Under the pieces are notes generated by a model. That model did not search any database. It saw only the letters and a list, made by a program, of their open reading frames with translations, and was not told where the DNA came from. DNA of 64,000 bases from Psococerastis gibbosa (lineage: Eukaryota > Arthropoda > Insecta > Psocodea > Psocidae): the NCBI GenBank assembly GCA_963971405.1, contig OZ020487.1, positions 29,435,371 to 29,499,370 on the forward strand, written 5' to 3'. How positions within the stretch are numbered: the stretch's first letter is position 1; each line of letters opens with the position of its first letter. Below are positions 43,763 through 55,795 of the stretch, piece after piece. A program made the position numbers and the translations under genes.

Positions 43763-43770
43763 CGCGAGCT

Positions 43771-43940
43771 CAAGGACGGATAGAGGGGGAGCAGGAGGGT
43801 AGCTGCCCCCCAAAAATTTAGTAAATCTGTTGCAAGTTACATTATTACGCTCCAATTTAATCCATACTACATATTTTTTTTTCTATTTCGACCCACAACT
43901 GCCCCCCTCCCCCACCCAAAATGGTTTGGATCCATCCCTG
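43771..43940. mobile_element. hAT-type MITE, family G2, copy 3 (inverted)
   Basis: Ends CAAGGACGGATAGAGGGG and ...GGATCCATCCCTG. Octamers cgcgagct and cgccagcc agree at 6 of 8. 'ctatttcgacccacaactgc' is the reverse of the family G2 core. Confidence 0.75.
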
Positions 43941-43948
43941 CGCCAGCC

Positions 43949-44754
43949 ACATTTTCCCCTACCGGTAAGGTGGTAAGGTATCCATTAGCGTTGGATGGGC
44001 CCAAGGCAGGAGCCAGCTGCCAATTTTTTTTCTTTCACTTTCCAAAGCTGGCACTGAGCAAGGGGTCGTTGAACCAGTCATTTGTGCATGAAATATGAAT
44101 GACAAGGGGGAGGAGGGGAGGGTGAATAGCCGTCAGCGCCGTCGGGGGTGTCATATTGAGAAAGGTTCATCATTTTTATGTTGGTCACGAACCCTTTGTC
44201 TCAAGTGATTCCACCTGCTTGAACGCAATGGGGATTAAATAATAATCATTTTATTTACTAATTATCTTGCCGAACCTCCCTTTTTAATGACTATCATATG
44301 TGAGTGGGTGATATACGTTGTGGTATATCCTATAAGAGCATAATGATATCCCATATCTCAGTCCATCTGCCTTAATGTTCATATGGGAGCTATTACAAAT
44401 GTTTTTCGTATTATAACAGAGGCATTTTTGCCTTCAGTTTTCATTTGTGAGTTGTGACTAGTCACTCCAAGAACTAACACTTCTTAATTATCAATCAGCC
44501 TACTAGTTTACTACGAAGGAACTGGTTAGATATAAGCACAAATAATACTATCTAGTTTTTATTTTTATATAATTAAGGAATTTTTCATTTTTTGTGGAGT
44601 TATTTTGTAGTAAAACGAAGAAGGAAAAACGAGAACTTTCGTTTTATTGTAAAATGACAACTCCAAAAAATAAATATTTATAAATTAAATGCATAACATT
44701 TAACAAATAGGTAGCCATTATTTGTGACTTTCATTGTAAATTTAACAACGAATA
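43949..44754. other. no recognisable gene
   Basis: AT-rich DNA with a short inverted pair around 44580-44670 ('ttttgtggagttattttgta', 'tacaaataatgg'-type words) that is weak. No feature is supported. Confidence 0.3.
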
Positions 44755-44935
44755 TTGACTTCGATGGCAAGGTGGTGTGCTTGTATTGTACTTGTGCGAG
44801 TCTCTACACGCCATGCATCGGAGACGTGTCGTAACTCAATACTGGTATTAACCTAGGAGGCGACTGAAGAGATCAATCGGATACATTCATTAAATTGTTT
44901 GTATGCGATTAACTTTTTTTAATACAAAAATCATA
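44755..44935 (+). mobile_element. tRNA-derived SINE family T, full-length copy
   Basis: 'gacttcgatggcaaggtggt' (A-box region), 'cgccatgcatcggagacg', 'ggatacattcattaaattg' and 'gtatgcgattaactttttt' in family order. Confidence 0.75.
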
Positions 44936-45034
44936 CAAATTAATAAAAATTGTCAGATTATACGAGTATTATCTCCTCCAAAAGCAACAGAAATTAATAA
45001 ATTTAGTAAAAAATACGCAGGCATGCTTTCTTAA

Positions 45035-45418
45035 GGCGCCCATTCCACCGACCCGCTAGGGCTATTTACAAAAATGTTGACGTGGTAGCAGACATTCAAG
45101 ACTTAGGTGGCGTTTCCACCGACCTCGCATTGCAGAATGTTAATGACATTGACGGAAATTAGAATTTTTCATTTTATAGAAATCTATTAAAATGTTTGTA
45201 CTTAACACATCCCATGACGCAATTTTTTAATTTTAGTTTGTTTGTTTGTGATTTTACTGTATGATCATTGATCAATTTTAACTATAGCATAGGGGAAAAT
45301 AAACATTTCCGTCAATTCTGCAATGCGAGTTCGGTGGAAACGCCACCTAAGTCTTGAATGTCTGCTACCACGTCACTGTTTTTGTAAATAGCCCTAGCCG
45401 GTCGGTGGAATGGGCACC
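45035..45418. mobile_element. double-terminus foldback MITE, family P, copy 2, intact TTAA
   Basis: Flanked by TTAA at 45031-45034 and 45419-45422. Outer terminus GGCGCCCATTCCACCGACC and inner terminus GGTGGCGTTTCCACCGACC, both repeated in inverse on the right. TTAA targets are characteristic of piggyBac transposases, although TTCCACC-type ends also occur in other superfamilies. Confidence 0.85.
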
Positions 45419-45422
45419 TTAA

Positions 45423-46054
45423 ATGCAAAATACCGGTATGATATTTGGGAAACTCTGCCCAAATAATATCTAAAAGCCATAACGGCTATAACACCAACGC
45501 AGCCTAGGCGAAGGTAAGTTTTCATATCTTTCAGTTTATTTTCCCAGAGATTTATTGTATAGTTGTTTTCATGTGAAGACGGGAAATGAAGCTGTGAAAC
45601 GCGGGTTTCGCTCTCAATAATAATTGTCAGTTCCACAAACGATCAAATAACAATAAAAAGCCGGCCATAAAACCATCATGGAGTTGTTAACTGTCCAATT
45701 TACGATGTAGCCTATTGAGTCCTGCTTCTTGACGGGTTCGTCTGGCGTGCCTCAAAAGTCAAGGACATTACCGGTAACTGTGGTTAAAATAAACGTACAT
45801 GCATGTAAAACAGTGTATGTCGCTGTAAAGTCATAAAATTGTATTAACCGTAGATTATCGAGTTCAACTAAGCTATTTTTCTTGTAATTGGATTCTCAAC
45901 TTTTAATAAATTAATTATTTGCCTATCGCTAATCAGGCTTGGTAAATATACATTCCACACCTGCGGGTCAGAAACATGCCCGGCAGCCGCGTTTCCTCCT
46001 CTCGTTAAGATAAGACACCCAGTGTTGGATAGACCCAAGTCATCGGAAAATTGT
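45423..46054. other. no recognisable feature
   Basis: AT-rich sequence with nothing that recurs in the window. Confidence 0.35.
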
Positions 46055-46150
46055 CCTTTTATATCGAGATTCGAACCACGATCTTCTGTTTCGTTGTCCA
46101 GTTTTCTGCCAACTGCACATTGGTCGGCGCCTGTACAGTATGGTACAATA
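46055..46150 (-). repeat. tRNA-like unit
   Basis: On the minus strand 'tgcagttggcagaaaactgg' (A-box region) precedes 'gtggttcgaatctcgat' (B-box region). It resembles 19702-19768. Open frames across it on both strands are incidental. Confidence 0.45.
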
Positions 46151-46159
46151 CAGTATACT

Positions 46160-47056
46160 TTCAACACGGCACTCTATATTGTGAACAAGCAATAGTACTA
46201 ATTGCCATTCTACTAGAGTGTCTCTTGCCAGTGAGTATTAGTTAATGTGGTTTGGACAGTGACTACGGTTCTGAGTATTTTAGACCTTGTTATCTATTTC
46301 TAACCCTCAAGGTTAATTTACTTCACTGATGAAGGAATGCTCAATTTCCACCAATCTGATGTACCAGCTGCTAGAAGGTACGATAACTACAATACTGAGA
46401 GGAACTTAACAGGGGCGCATTATTATATTTATTATATTAACCAAGGCGGTGAGGCGGCAGGCAACTTTATACGCCCTCTGAAATTATCGCTAAGATTACA
46501 TTTTAATGGATTATAACGTAAGTGGAGAAGAGTGTAAAAAAATTATTTTTGGCACCGGAAACGAGTCCCATCTTTTTCAGCGAAATTATGCAGCTTCCTT
46601 TATGCTCGTTATGACAGCAGGTGAATGATACCTAGAGATCGCAAGACAAATTCACAACTCGGTCATAGGTTTCGGTCTATACGTCTGTTCTTTTGTGATA
46701 CTGTATACAAGTTATCCTATACACCCCATATGAATCAGTGATTTGCAGTTTGCATGGTGCATATGCTGTGTATGCTCTAACAGAAAATCCTGATTCTGGT
46801 GACAAATCAGTGTAACCTTTCACCGTATCCTTGAAGAAATCTGACAAAAAGCATAGCCTATTGATTCCATTCACCAAGGCAAGGCAATCTTAAAGCAATG
46901 GATTATATCTAGGTATCGTAGGTTTGATCTTGGAGGTAATATAGTCCTAATATGTAATTGTAATAAGCCTTAGGAATATATATGCATATGCACACCATAA
47001 TATTACACTTTTGTAAAGGAAAGACTGAGATTTTATAAAAGGTCGTGAGACCCACC
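46160..47056. other. no recognisable gene
   Basis: AT-rich spacer with no repeat shared elsewhere that I can find. Confidence 0.4.
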
Positions 47057-47064
47057 CTTTCAGT

Positions 47065-47166
47065 TAGGGTCGGATCCTTAAAAGAAAAACTTACAATAGA
47101 ATTACCGAATTTGGGTTATCAGCAGCTACACCCCCCCCCCCCCCGCCCCCCCTGCATTCGTCCATG
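47065..47166. mobile_element. hAT-type MITE, family G2-like, 102 bp, perfect 8-bp TSD
   Basis: Octamers ctttcagt at 47057-47064 and 47167-47174 are identical. The ends TAGGGTCGGATCC and the inverse of CATGGACGAATGC are a decayed version of CAGGGACGGATCC. Most of the right half is a C run. Confidence 0.75.
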
Positions 47167-47174
47167 CTTTCAGT

Positions 47175-48125
47175 AAGGGCGGATTTCATCGACATTCATT
47201 GCTTGTAAAGTCTTGACAAAAAACGCTACACAGCACCGCCATGCATTGCCATGATCATAGCAACCTGTACTCCATAGCGAGACTGTTCAAGCAGCCCTAA
47301 ATGTGTATGATGCACTTGTTCTCATAAGTCGGCATTTGAAATGCCTACCCATAAAAGGTATGAGTAAGGTAACAAAAATGGCTGTATATATACACATGCA
47401 TAAGCTCTAGGTTAGGTCCGGATCAAATGTATGATTGCAGAGTGCAATTAACTATAGAAGTTAGTGAGTAAGCATAGCCCTACCCTCTGCAATTCCACTC
47501 CCTAGAACAGACAATAATAACCAGGTTGCCAACTATAATCCCACACAGAAAGAAGCCTGCTGCTTTTACATACGCAGAAAAAGAAGTCCAAATTCAACAT
47601 ATGCCCCCATGAATTTGGGTAAATTAATGTAGCGGCTACCGAATTGAACGTTAACCACGGGTTTAGGTAATAACCCATGGAACGTGAGTCTGCTCTATGG
47701 TATAATTAGCGCTTAGTGATTGGTCTGACGGATCATATACGTGCCCAGAGGCGCATGTTCAGCCCTTAGCGCCTACAACCCCTTAATTCTTGACCGTACA
47801 GTATTATCCAGAATCTCTGTCCATTTCTTTGAATTCTTTTGACGAAAGGGCGCCAATGGTTTGCCCAATCGGTCGGTCCCACGGGTTTCAACCCAATAAT
47901 TTCGATTGTATTGGCATCAAATGATACAGTAGTCCCCTTTTTTGAGACAATTATTGAGGCGGATATTTGGATATTTTCGTTTTCTTGGAGAGATTTTAAA
48001 ATACCTAAATTAGTGGGGTTTGCCACGCCATCGATATTTTTTCTCACGTAGGCCTGTATGAAACAAGTGAAGGCAAAACTATGGCAAAAGGCATGTGAAC
48101 ATTATCAGTGTCATACACAAGGACA
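47175..48125. other. no recognisable gene
   Basis: Mixed sequence; overlapping open frames on both strands at 47766-48051 have no recognised protein. Confidence 0.35.
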
Positions 48126-48129
48126 TCAC

Positions 48130-48368
48130 CAGCTATAGGGATGGGGAAAGGGGGAGGGAAACAGTTGCGGCCAATTTTAGAATTCTGGCTGGTTTTACTG
48201 TTTTAGGCATGCGCACCTAATAGGTTATGACCCTATTAAAGGCTATTTGCACTAAAAAGTAGCGGAACAATCATTAAAAAGAGAAAAAAATATTAAAATA
48301 ATTAATTAATTCCATATATAATTGTTGAGGGGGGGGGGGGGCAGCTAATTCTCCTTGCCCCATAGCTG
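48130..48368. mobile_element. G-run element with CAGCTAT termini
   Basis: Starts CAGCTATAGGGATGGGG and ends ...CCCCATAGCTG, with a G run near the right end. The flanking octamers do not match, so transposition by a hAT enzyme is inferred only from style. Confidence 0.5.
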
Positions 48369-48583
48369 GGGACGGCCATTACAGTACTGTAACTATACTT
48401 CGTTTCAAGCTATCAATAGGATTTACGGGAGATGTAACTTTAAAAAATAAAATAAAATACTGAATATCTATAAAATTGTACAAGTATCTTCTAATTCTAT
48501 GCTGAATACATCCATATATTTACTCTCTTTATCATCCTACTAGCTTGGACAAGGGGCATAAAAACACACTATTAAAATAAATT

Positions 48584-48700
48584 CAAATGTCGTAACTCAA
48601 CACCGGTACTAACCTACATAGGTGACTAAGGAGGTAAATCGAATACATTGGTTAAATTGTCTGTATGCGATTAACCTTTCAAATTAAAAAAAAAAAAAAA
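48584..48700 (+). mobile_element. SINE family T, 5'-truncated
   Basis: 'gtcgtaactcaacaccggta', 'acattggttaaattgtctgt', 'atgcgattaacctttc' and an A run of about 17. Confidence 0.65.
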
Positions 48701-48984
48701 ATCCTACGTATGTACTGCAAATTGTCATCCGACCGATTTTGGAGGACTAATGAACTTATCGGCAAAATGTCGTGCCACGGGCTGTTTCTAAAAAAAAATA
48801 TTAATAAATAATAACACTTAAAGTAATGTAGATTACAGCCTAATTAACAATTCATGACTGAAGACAAAACTCAATTGTGCTACAAACACCACGCAGCAAG
48901 CACAATAATTTAGGAATATAGAGTGACGTTGCACTTTGCGTTAAAGAAGGCATCAAGACGTTTTGGATGTTAGCACCGGTACCT

Positions 48985-49345
48985 CAGTTGAGTGACCAAG
49001 GAGCCGGCCGGTGACAGACAGCGCCTGGTGGGGGGCGCTCCCTCGCGGTAATGAGCCCCCACAGCAAGAGAAGAGGAGCCGCTGCGGCCCGGGGTCGGCC
49101 CCGGGGCCCCGCGGGGCACAATCCCATCACCGGAGCTACAGAACAATGGGCTGCGCTCATTTGTGCGCCCAGAGTAATTTCATCAATTGTTTCGGTCTGC
49201 GGTCACTTGTTCCTTGTTTTGGCATCATTCATAATGCCAGGGATTGTCTTTGCCGGTCTCTGCGTGACTTTGCGCACGCGGCATGTGACTTTGGGTTGTG
49301 TTATAGTGACTTTCTGGGTTCCATTTCCAATATACTGTAGCAGCC
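48985..49345. promoter_or_regulatory. CpG-rich island, unassigned
   Basis: The most GC-rich block of the window ('cccggggtcggccccggggc' at about 49088). It is non-repetitive and grades into moderately GC-rich sequence to 49345. Three overlapping frames are open (two plus, one minus), which GC content explains. The plus frame 49051-49350 is hydrophobic, but I recognise no membrane family. Best read as a promoter or conserved element. Confidence 0.35.
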
Positions 49346-49350
49346 GTTGA

Positions 49351-50569
49351 AAGTTTGTCGAAACACAGTGTTTCTAATCGGTGCTCGACTTCCAACAACC
49401 TACAGTCCGACCAATCTGAAAACATTGTGCATCCAATATATTGCTATGATCTATGGCCTCTATGACCGTGTACATTACCTGTAACTTGTCAGACTTGCTG
49501 GTCTGATGGGATTTGGTAAATGTGTGAGGTGGTTATTCAGTTGCTGCTGAAAGCTGTAGTGTAGTGGATATCAATCTGGACTTTCATAAAGTTTAATTTG
49601 AAAAACAATTAATCATTTGAGAAACTGAAGCCAAGTGGTTTGGAACCCACTACATGAGGTCTCCTCATTCGTATCATAGCAAGTTCAAATACGACGGCTT
49701 GGCGCTATTTAAGTTCCATAGTTGCACCCATGTCTAAGCATAAATCGTGCGAACAACAGAGATTGTGTTATTTATGACTTTGAGAGCCCACTGACACTCT
49801 GAAGAGGGTACTTACAAGGTAGATGAAGTCTTTGATAGCAGTGGCGTCGTTTCACCACTTGCAAGGCAAATGAAAATATTTAGCAGTGGCAGCAGGGTTT
49901 CGTGCTCCTATTAATTCGCTACACGCGTTCGCACCACATTTGAAATGGCTGTGATTTCACCTTTCGCTTTTTTGAAATAATCCTTGCAAATTCCTCGCAC
50001 AAGCCGGTTTGAATAACTTCTAATGATAATGCTGAATTGCCAATGAAAATATGGCCAAATTTAATTTTTAGTATCAATAAAGGTACTTAAAATTCGCTAG
50101 TAAATGGATTTAAAAAAATCTGCATTAACTCCTGTCAGTCACATAATGGAGAGTAGCAGTGAATTAACTCGGGCGTACAAGATCACTGAACAAATTAGTG
50201 GAGTAAAATTTGACTGCGGCATGCAGTTAAAAAGATATGAAAAATATAATATTAGGCTACGACGGGTTCAAGTATGTTGGGAATGCGCCCGATGATGCCG
50301 GGGTAAAAAACATTTAATAACTAGGTGTTCAATATACTTATCTAATAATTTAATTTGTTTCTCCCCCTGGATTTAAAGGGGTCTGAGTAACGTGTCAAAA
50401 TCCAGTTCTTCCATTTTGGCGACGAAGAAAAAACTTGTCAGAGCTTTGTCACGATTGCTATGATTATTATTATTAATTTATTTTTTCGACATGGCCTACA
50501 CCACATTTTGATAATGATGTGTAATATACTAGTACGATATGTAGATTATATGCACTGTACAGGTAATCA
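49351..50569. other. no recognisable gene
   Basis: AT-rich, unique in the window. The frame 50104-50295 has no recognised motif. Confidence 0.4.
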
Positions 50570-50640
50570 AGGCCCGATCCAGCGGAACATTTAGGAGGGG
50601 GGGGGGGGGTCCCAAGTTGGTTGTATGTAAGTTTAAAGGG
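50570..50640 (+). mobile_element. orphan hAT terminus with G run
   Basis: CAAGGCCCGATCCAGCGG followed by a 14-base G run at 50597-50610. The partner terminus was probably displaced or lost when the family P element inserted to the right. Confidence 0.45.
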
Positions 50641-50648
50641 TAATTTAA

Positions 50649-51046
50649 GGCGCGGTTTCCACCGACCTGCAAGTACAAAATACAAATACGGTGACGTGGT
50701 AACAGACATTCAAGACTTAGGTGGGGTTTCCACCGACCTCGCATTGCAGAATGCAAATGATATTGACGGAAATTTGAATTTTTCTTTTTATTATATAAAA
50801 CAATTAAAATGTTTGTACTTAACATATCCCACGAAGCCATTTTTTAATTTTAGTTTGTTTGTTTGTGATTTTACTCTGTGATCATTCATCAATTTTGACT
50901 ATGGCATAGAGTAAAACAAAAATTTCTGTCAATTTTATTTGCATTCTGCAATGCGAGGTCGGTGGAAACCCCGCCTAAGTCTTGAATGTCTGCTACCACG
51001 TCACCGTATTTGTATATTGCACTTGCAGGTCGGTGGAAACCGCGCC
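50649..51046. mobile_element. double-terminus foldback MITE, family P, copy 3
   Basis: Left flank TTAA (50645-50648), right flank TTAG. Outer terminus GGCGCGGTTTCCACCGACC; inner terminus GTGGGGTTTCCACCGACC starting at 50721, mirrored at 50975. The open frames it contains read through the arms. Confidence 0.85.
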
Positions 51047-51049
51047 TTA

Positions 51050-51540
51050 GGGAGATTCATCTACCTATTGAGATGGCGACCAATGTTCGACTTTCGGAAA
51101 ATTTCTTCACAACTTTTCATTTCATGACACCCTGAGCCTAAAACCACCCTCCGTTCAAAAAAATGTTATATGCAGTATATATATGTATGTATGTATATTA
51201 ATATATGTATATCGATTTTAGGAAACACTCTAACTTAAACCTAACTCTAACTTAACCTAAATATTATATGATTTTGATGAAACTTTGCACAAAAATTGAT
51301 CATACAAATGTCTTTATCGAGTTCCTTAACCAGCTAGATCCACTATTTAGTTACATGATATCGGTGAAACCTCATATAATTCATATCTCAGTTAATATTG
51401 GTCGCAGAGGAATGAATTTAAATCTGTCTGAAAGCCCGTATTATTATCTACGATAATGGTAATCAACGTTTTTTACTACAAATCAACGATAACATGATGG
51501 CGTCCAGTCAAAGTGAAAATAATTTCATAAGTAAAAGTTC
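51050..51540. other. AT-rich with short microsatellites
   Basis: TATG/TA repeats at 51175-51215. The plus-strand frame 51268-51456 carries the 'ttttgatgaaactttgcac' type of repeat word and no recognised protein. Confidence 0.35.
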
Positions 51541-51544
51541 ATTG

Positions 51545-51710
51545 TCGTCATTGTTTGGAACACAAGAGTGTTTTGTGTGTTGATGTTGTGGTCGGGAAAA
51601 TTATGCAGTTTTTTTTTTAATATACACATAGCGTAGGGAGCGTAGAGGAAAAGCAGGGTCTGCGGAATCTCCCTACACCTGATCGGCAAGAGCCGAGAGG
51701 GATTTTTTTT
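51545..51710 (+). repeat. dispersed repeat H, copy 1
   Basis: 'tggaacacaagagtgttttg', 'gttgatgttgtggtcgggaa', 'agaggaaaagcagggtc' and 'tccctacacctgatcgg' recur in reverse at 63855-64000. Class unknown; copy 2 is cut by the window end. Confidence 0.65.
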
Positions 51711-52420
51711 GTTGAAAAGTTGAGTTTTATACAATTAAATATTTTTTTTTTACTATTTTATGAATTTACTCATTTAGGGGGGTCATGACCTCCGTGACCC
51801 CTACGTACGTACGTAATATCATATATGTAATTTGGAGTAAATTGCAATTTGTAAGTTTGCAGCAATTTGTAGTTCTCTATGGAATGTCCCGAACTTCAAC
51901 CGTACTAATTCAAGCTGTTTTTAAGGTGCCCGAGAAAGTTTGCCAAAGTAGTTTAGATTAGCATTGGCAAAAAAATTTAAGAATGAAAGAATGCAGCACC
52001 AAAGTCAATAGACAATCAATCAGTGATCTGAAGTTGGAGATTCTAAATAAGCGCGCGGCGCTTCTGAGTTTCAACAACAACAACAGACTATTCGTAAAAA
52101 TCATTTTTTTTTCCTGGGACATCAAAACGTGTAAATCTACTGAAATCTCATACCCAAAAATTTCGACCATGACTTTGCTTATGGCTTATTCTAACTTATT
52201 TAAATAGGAAAGCAATAATGCCAAAAATAGTGCATTAGTTGACCTCTCGTATTGTTACAATTAATTTAACTTTTTTGCCCGAATATATTCCTACAGGGCA
52301 GCCGGCCAACAAACGACCGAATTCTGCCCTCCAACCAAAACATTTGAAAGACTATACCCAAAAAGGGTACAACATAAACGTGGCATTCTACACGACAATA
52401 TAAAGGCACCGTATAGCTAT
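51711..52420. other. no recognisable gene
   Basis: AT-rich DNA with a 'ggggggtcatgacctccgtg' block at 51777, a fragment of a G-run element. Overlapping open frames at 51958-52207 are of opposite strands and featureless. Confidence 0.35.
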
Positions 52421-52475
52421 ATAGTTATATATATAGCTATATATATATATATATGTTTATATATATATATAGGTT
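52421..52475. repeat. (TA)n-rich microsatellite
   Basis: Alternating TA dinucleotides interrupted by 'gc' and 'gttt' over about 55 bp. Confidence 0.85.
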
Positions 52476-54654
52476 TTTAACATTGATCATACGATTAAAA
52501 AATTCCCACATAAAAAAACCAATGTTATGACAGGTCCTTGACTTTTATATGCATTTCTACATGCAATATGCATGTCTGCACATAGTATATAGTATAGCAT
52601 TATATAGATACTTTTGCTGTGTTCAGCAAGGGGCGCCATTCTCAAGAAGCCATGTCTCATGCTGACTATAATTTCATTAGATAGAATGAATAAAAATAAT
52701 AATTTGGAACAAATGATAATACTCATGGTATACTTTCCGATATCTACATAATGTGCACTATTTAGTCTTGTGCGCAATGGTGTGCATAATTATGGTATGC
52801 ATTTATTGTAAATAAATATCAAAATAATTAACCGTTTGGTGATACGACTGAATATTGTCTGGCTGGGAGAAAATCCCGACAAAAAGGTTGATGGGCACAT
52901 TAAGTGGGAGGGCGGCTGCGACGGCTACATTACCCTCAGCCTAAAAAACCTTTTTTTGTTTAAAGAACGTTGAAAGGACGCTTGAACCCTATATTTTTCA
53001 ATTTTTATAAATATAAATTATATGATCCGCTCCAAATTAATTGCCATGTTCTTTACCTTTGTTTTGCACTTACTTTCTTAACAGACTGTGTAGGCCTATA
53101 TAATATTGTATAGTTATTGTAATATTTTGCGCTGTATTTAAGTCAAAATCCCACAAGGTGTCTGTTGTTAAAAATCCATGGGGATTGCTGGGGAATATTG
53201 ATTCTGAGAAGGGATAATGAGATGGGATGAGATCGTACATTCGTAACTAAGAAAAAATATTATTTTATTAATTTTATTATTAATAATTAATATTAATTTA
53301 ATTTATTTTATATTTTGTATTATTATTTTGCAGAAAATCTTTTCATATTTTTTTTCATTCATCTCTGTCCTGGGCCGTTCTCTTGAGTCTCGAGTAGGTT
53401 CCCAATCTCATTTCTTATTGCTATGCGTATCCGAGTATGCCTCCATTGTTCGGCATAGGTTCTCTCACGTTTGCTATCGATAAATTTTAAAAGAATGATG
53501 TGAAAACAATAATAACACATAAGAGAGTTTCACGTTATATTTAATAATATATTTGTGCGGTAGACAGGCTCGTCAGTCTTCCCAGTTATAAAAGAACTGC
53601 GTCTAGATGGAGCTTTTGGTACCAAGCAAATGCCGTATATAATGCTTTTTAAAAAACTACAGGGGGTGCCAGGGCTTTAATCTTTAAATAGGAAACATAT
53701 TACTGACTACTGTGGGGCATTGTTGTAGTATACAGGCGTATGGGTCAAATTAGAGTAGCCTGGTACGGCTACCTAGAGGCACTGCTGCCAACTTTGCAGT
53801 ATGGGTATAAGTACGTACGTTTATTGTTGTCGCTTTGTTATTGCGATTGTGCTTGTGTGATTATTTTATATTAATAAATTTTGTCAACTAGAGTTGGTAG
53901 GTGCCCCGCACACCATTAGGTTTAAGGGGACCTACAATATATGTTCACATGTCAATAATGTTGAGAATACACGAATTTATTATTAAGCTTATTATTATTA
54001 TATCCGTATACAAACGTCCAACATTTAATAAAAAAAAATAGATACCTAAATCACACCACAAAAAATTTAAAAATCATTGACTGAATGGTTCTGATTGGAT
54101 TATACTAGGCAGTAGGTAGTCTATGGTGAAATGCAGTCAAATGTAAAAAATAATCTTAGGGTAAGAATTATATAAGTAAAAAATAAACTTTGAGGTGATT
54201 CAGCGAGTCAGCAAGTTTATTATGAGAAAAATTCTTCATAGTCTTGTTTTTCGCCAATTCCACACTGGTCATTTTCTGCATTACAATAGTACTTGCATAA
54301 TGTGGTGAACAATCATAATATATTATGAGTTACGATGACTATGTTACCACCATAACCCCATACCTGCAATACTATTTTTTTCTGAAGCGCTGGTGCAGTA
54401 AAATTAAACAATAAAAACCAATTATACAGCCTTCATAATAAATCTTACTAATATAGCCCTTGTTGTATTAGCCATTAACCATTTGAGCGTTCTTAAACCA
54501 TTCCATGTAACTTATTCTTGGTACTCTTTTCATTTACTCCTTGCGGTTTGCATCTTTCCTCACGCAATATTAAAATAACGGCTGTCAATAGGTTTTCCCT
54601 ATCCATAAGCACTGGATTTATCGATGGAAAAATTGCATAGCCTGGAATGGGCAG
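52476..54654. other. no recognisable gene
   Basis: AT-rich DNA, including a very AT-rich block at 53240-53330. No repeats shared with the rest of the window were found. Confidence 0.35.
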
Positions 54655-54667
54655 ACCAATAATATAA

Positions 54668-54743
54668 ATTTCTTCTTATTCGTGCAGAGGGGGGGGGGGG
54701 TCACCCCGGACCCATTTTCTGAACTCGCCCCGTTCGGACGCTA
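54668..54743 (-). mobile_element. 76-bp LINE family A 3' end, 13-bp TSD
   Basis: Perfect repeats accaataatataa at 54655-54667 and 54744-54756. The minus strand matches the last part of the 27991-28268 copy (the 'ggacgctaac' to 'tgaactc' words, in plus orientation), ending in a GAA-like tail. It is severely truncated. Confidence 0.85.
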
Positions 54744-54756
54744 ACCAATAATATAA

Positions 54757-55689
54757 CACTACACGTTAATAATGGTATCGTATGCAATGCAATGAATGCA
54801 TTTGGGGTTGGAATATCCATAACATCTTTTAAAAAAATTTGGTCGACAGTCTTATGCTCTCTCCTTAGATTCCTCACCCCCCCCCCCCCCCCAACATCCG
54901 TTGTCTTTATTAAAATCAACTTTTAAAAGAAATATTGATAGTACAGCTGTAAAAAATGTCATATCCCCTTAGTAGAAATGATCTTCTTCATTTTGATACA
55001 TATTATGTGGCCGTCGCTAACACCAATTGGTCACAGTTTTCAACTTCTTGCCTTATATCAAAATGTGGGACAACGGATGTTTTCGATACGATCGTAATTC
55101 CGTGTGATATTTTTTGTCCCCTATATAAGGTTTTCTTTAAAAGTATCTTAAGGGGAACTACCGTTAGTTTTTCATCTTATTCTTTGATTTTGAAAGAAAA
55201 TTAAATCCAAGAAGTACTATGCCAACTTTTATGATGGAATTATAACGTAATTATCGTTAATTAATTTCTTAATTAATTTTTACTTTGAGTATTAAAGTAA
55301 CAATTGCGTATCTTATCCATTACAATGCTTATTAAGAACTACAATACGTATTTGGCTCCATGAATAGTTTCTAAATTTTATACAACGTATTATACTTGTG
55401 TGGTATGTGTTCTGTAAAGTCCAGACCAAATGATCTTGTGAATGGTTGAAGATGATTTTACTCTGTACATAAATCTTCTATATTTAATATAATATGTGCA
55501 TAAAATATAACATAATAGGCCGACCTTCTAATTTCTATATTTCCTTACCCGATGCCAACCCGAAAAAATCCCAATTGGTAATATCAAGAAAGAAAACAAA
55601 GAAAGAAAATTGTGTTTATTTTCCATGTGGGCAAATTTTGGGACTTTCGGCCCACTCTTACAACCAACCCATATTATTATTCTTAATAT
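54757..55689. other. no recognisable gene
   Basis: AT-rich with an isolated C run (54879-54892). The frame 55494-55820 runs into the LINE-like tail and is not a gene candidate. Confidence 0.35.
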
Positions 55690-55795
55690 GCATACATATT
55701 ATTGTTGTTAGTATTATGGTATGCTTTCTAATGAATATATGCCCTTGGACCTTGGTCCGTGGACGAAGGAAAAAAGAAAGAAAGATAATATACCG
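55690..55795 (+). mobile_element. short LINE 3' UTR-like end with GAAA tail
   Basis: 'cccttggaccttggtccgtg' then 'gaaggaaaaaagaaagaaag', the same style as 38625-38720. Confidence 0.4.

Noticed and set aside
48130-48368. 8-bp target duplication for the CAGCTAT element
   Set aside because: The flanking octamers gacatcac and gggacggc do not match, so hAT origin could not be shown.
49011-49350. Overlapping plus-strand frames of 99 and 109 codons, one hydrophobic enough to suggest membrane segments
   Set aside because: Two plus frames and the minus strand are open together in very GC-rich DNA; no family motif, and composition explains the lack of stops.
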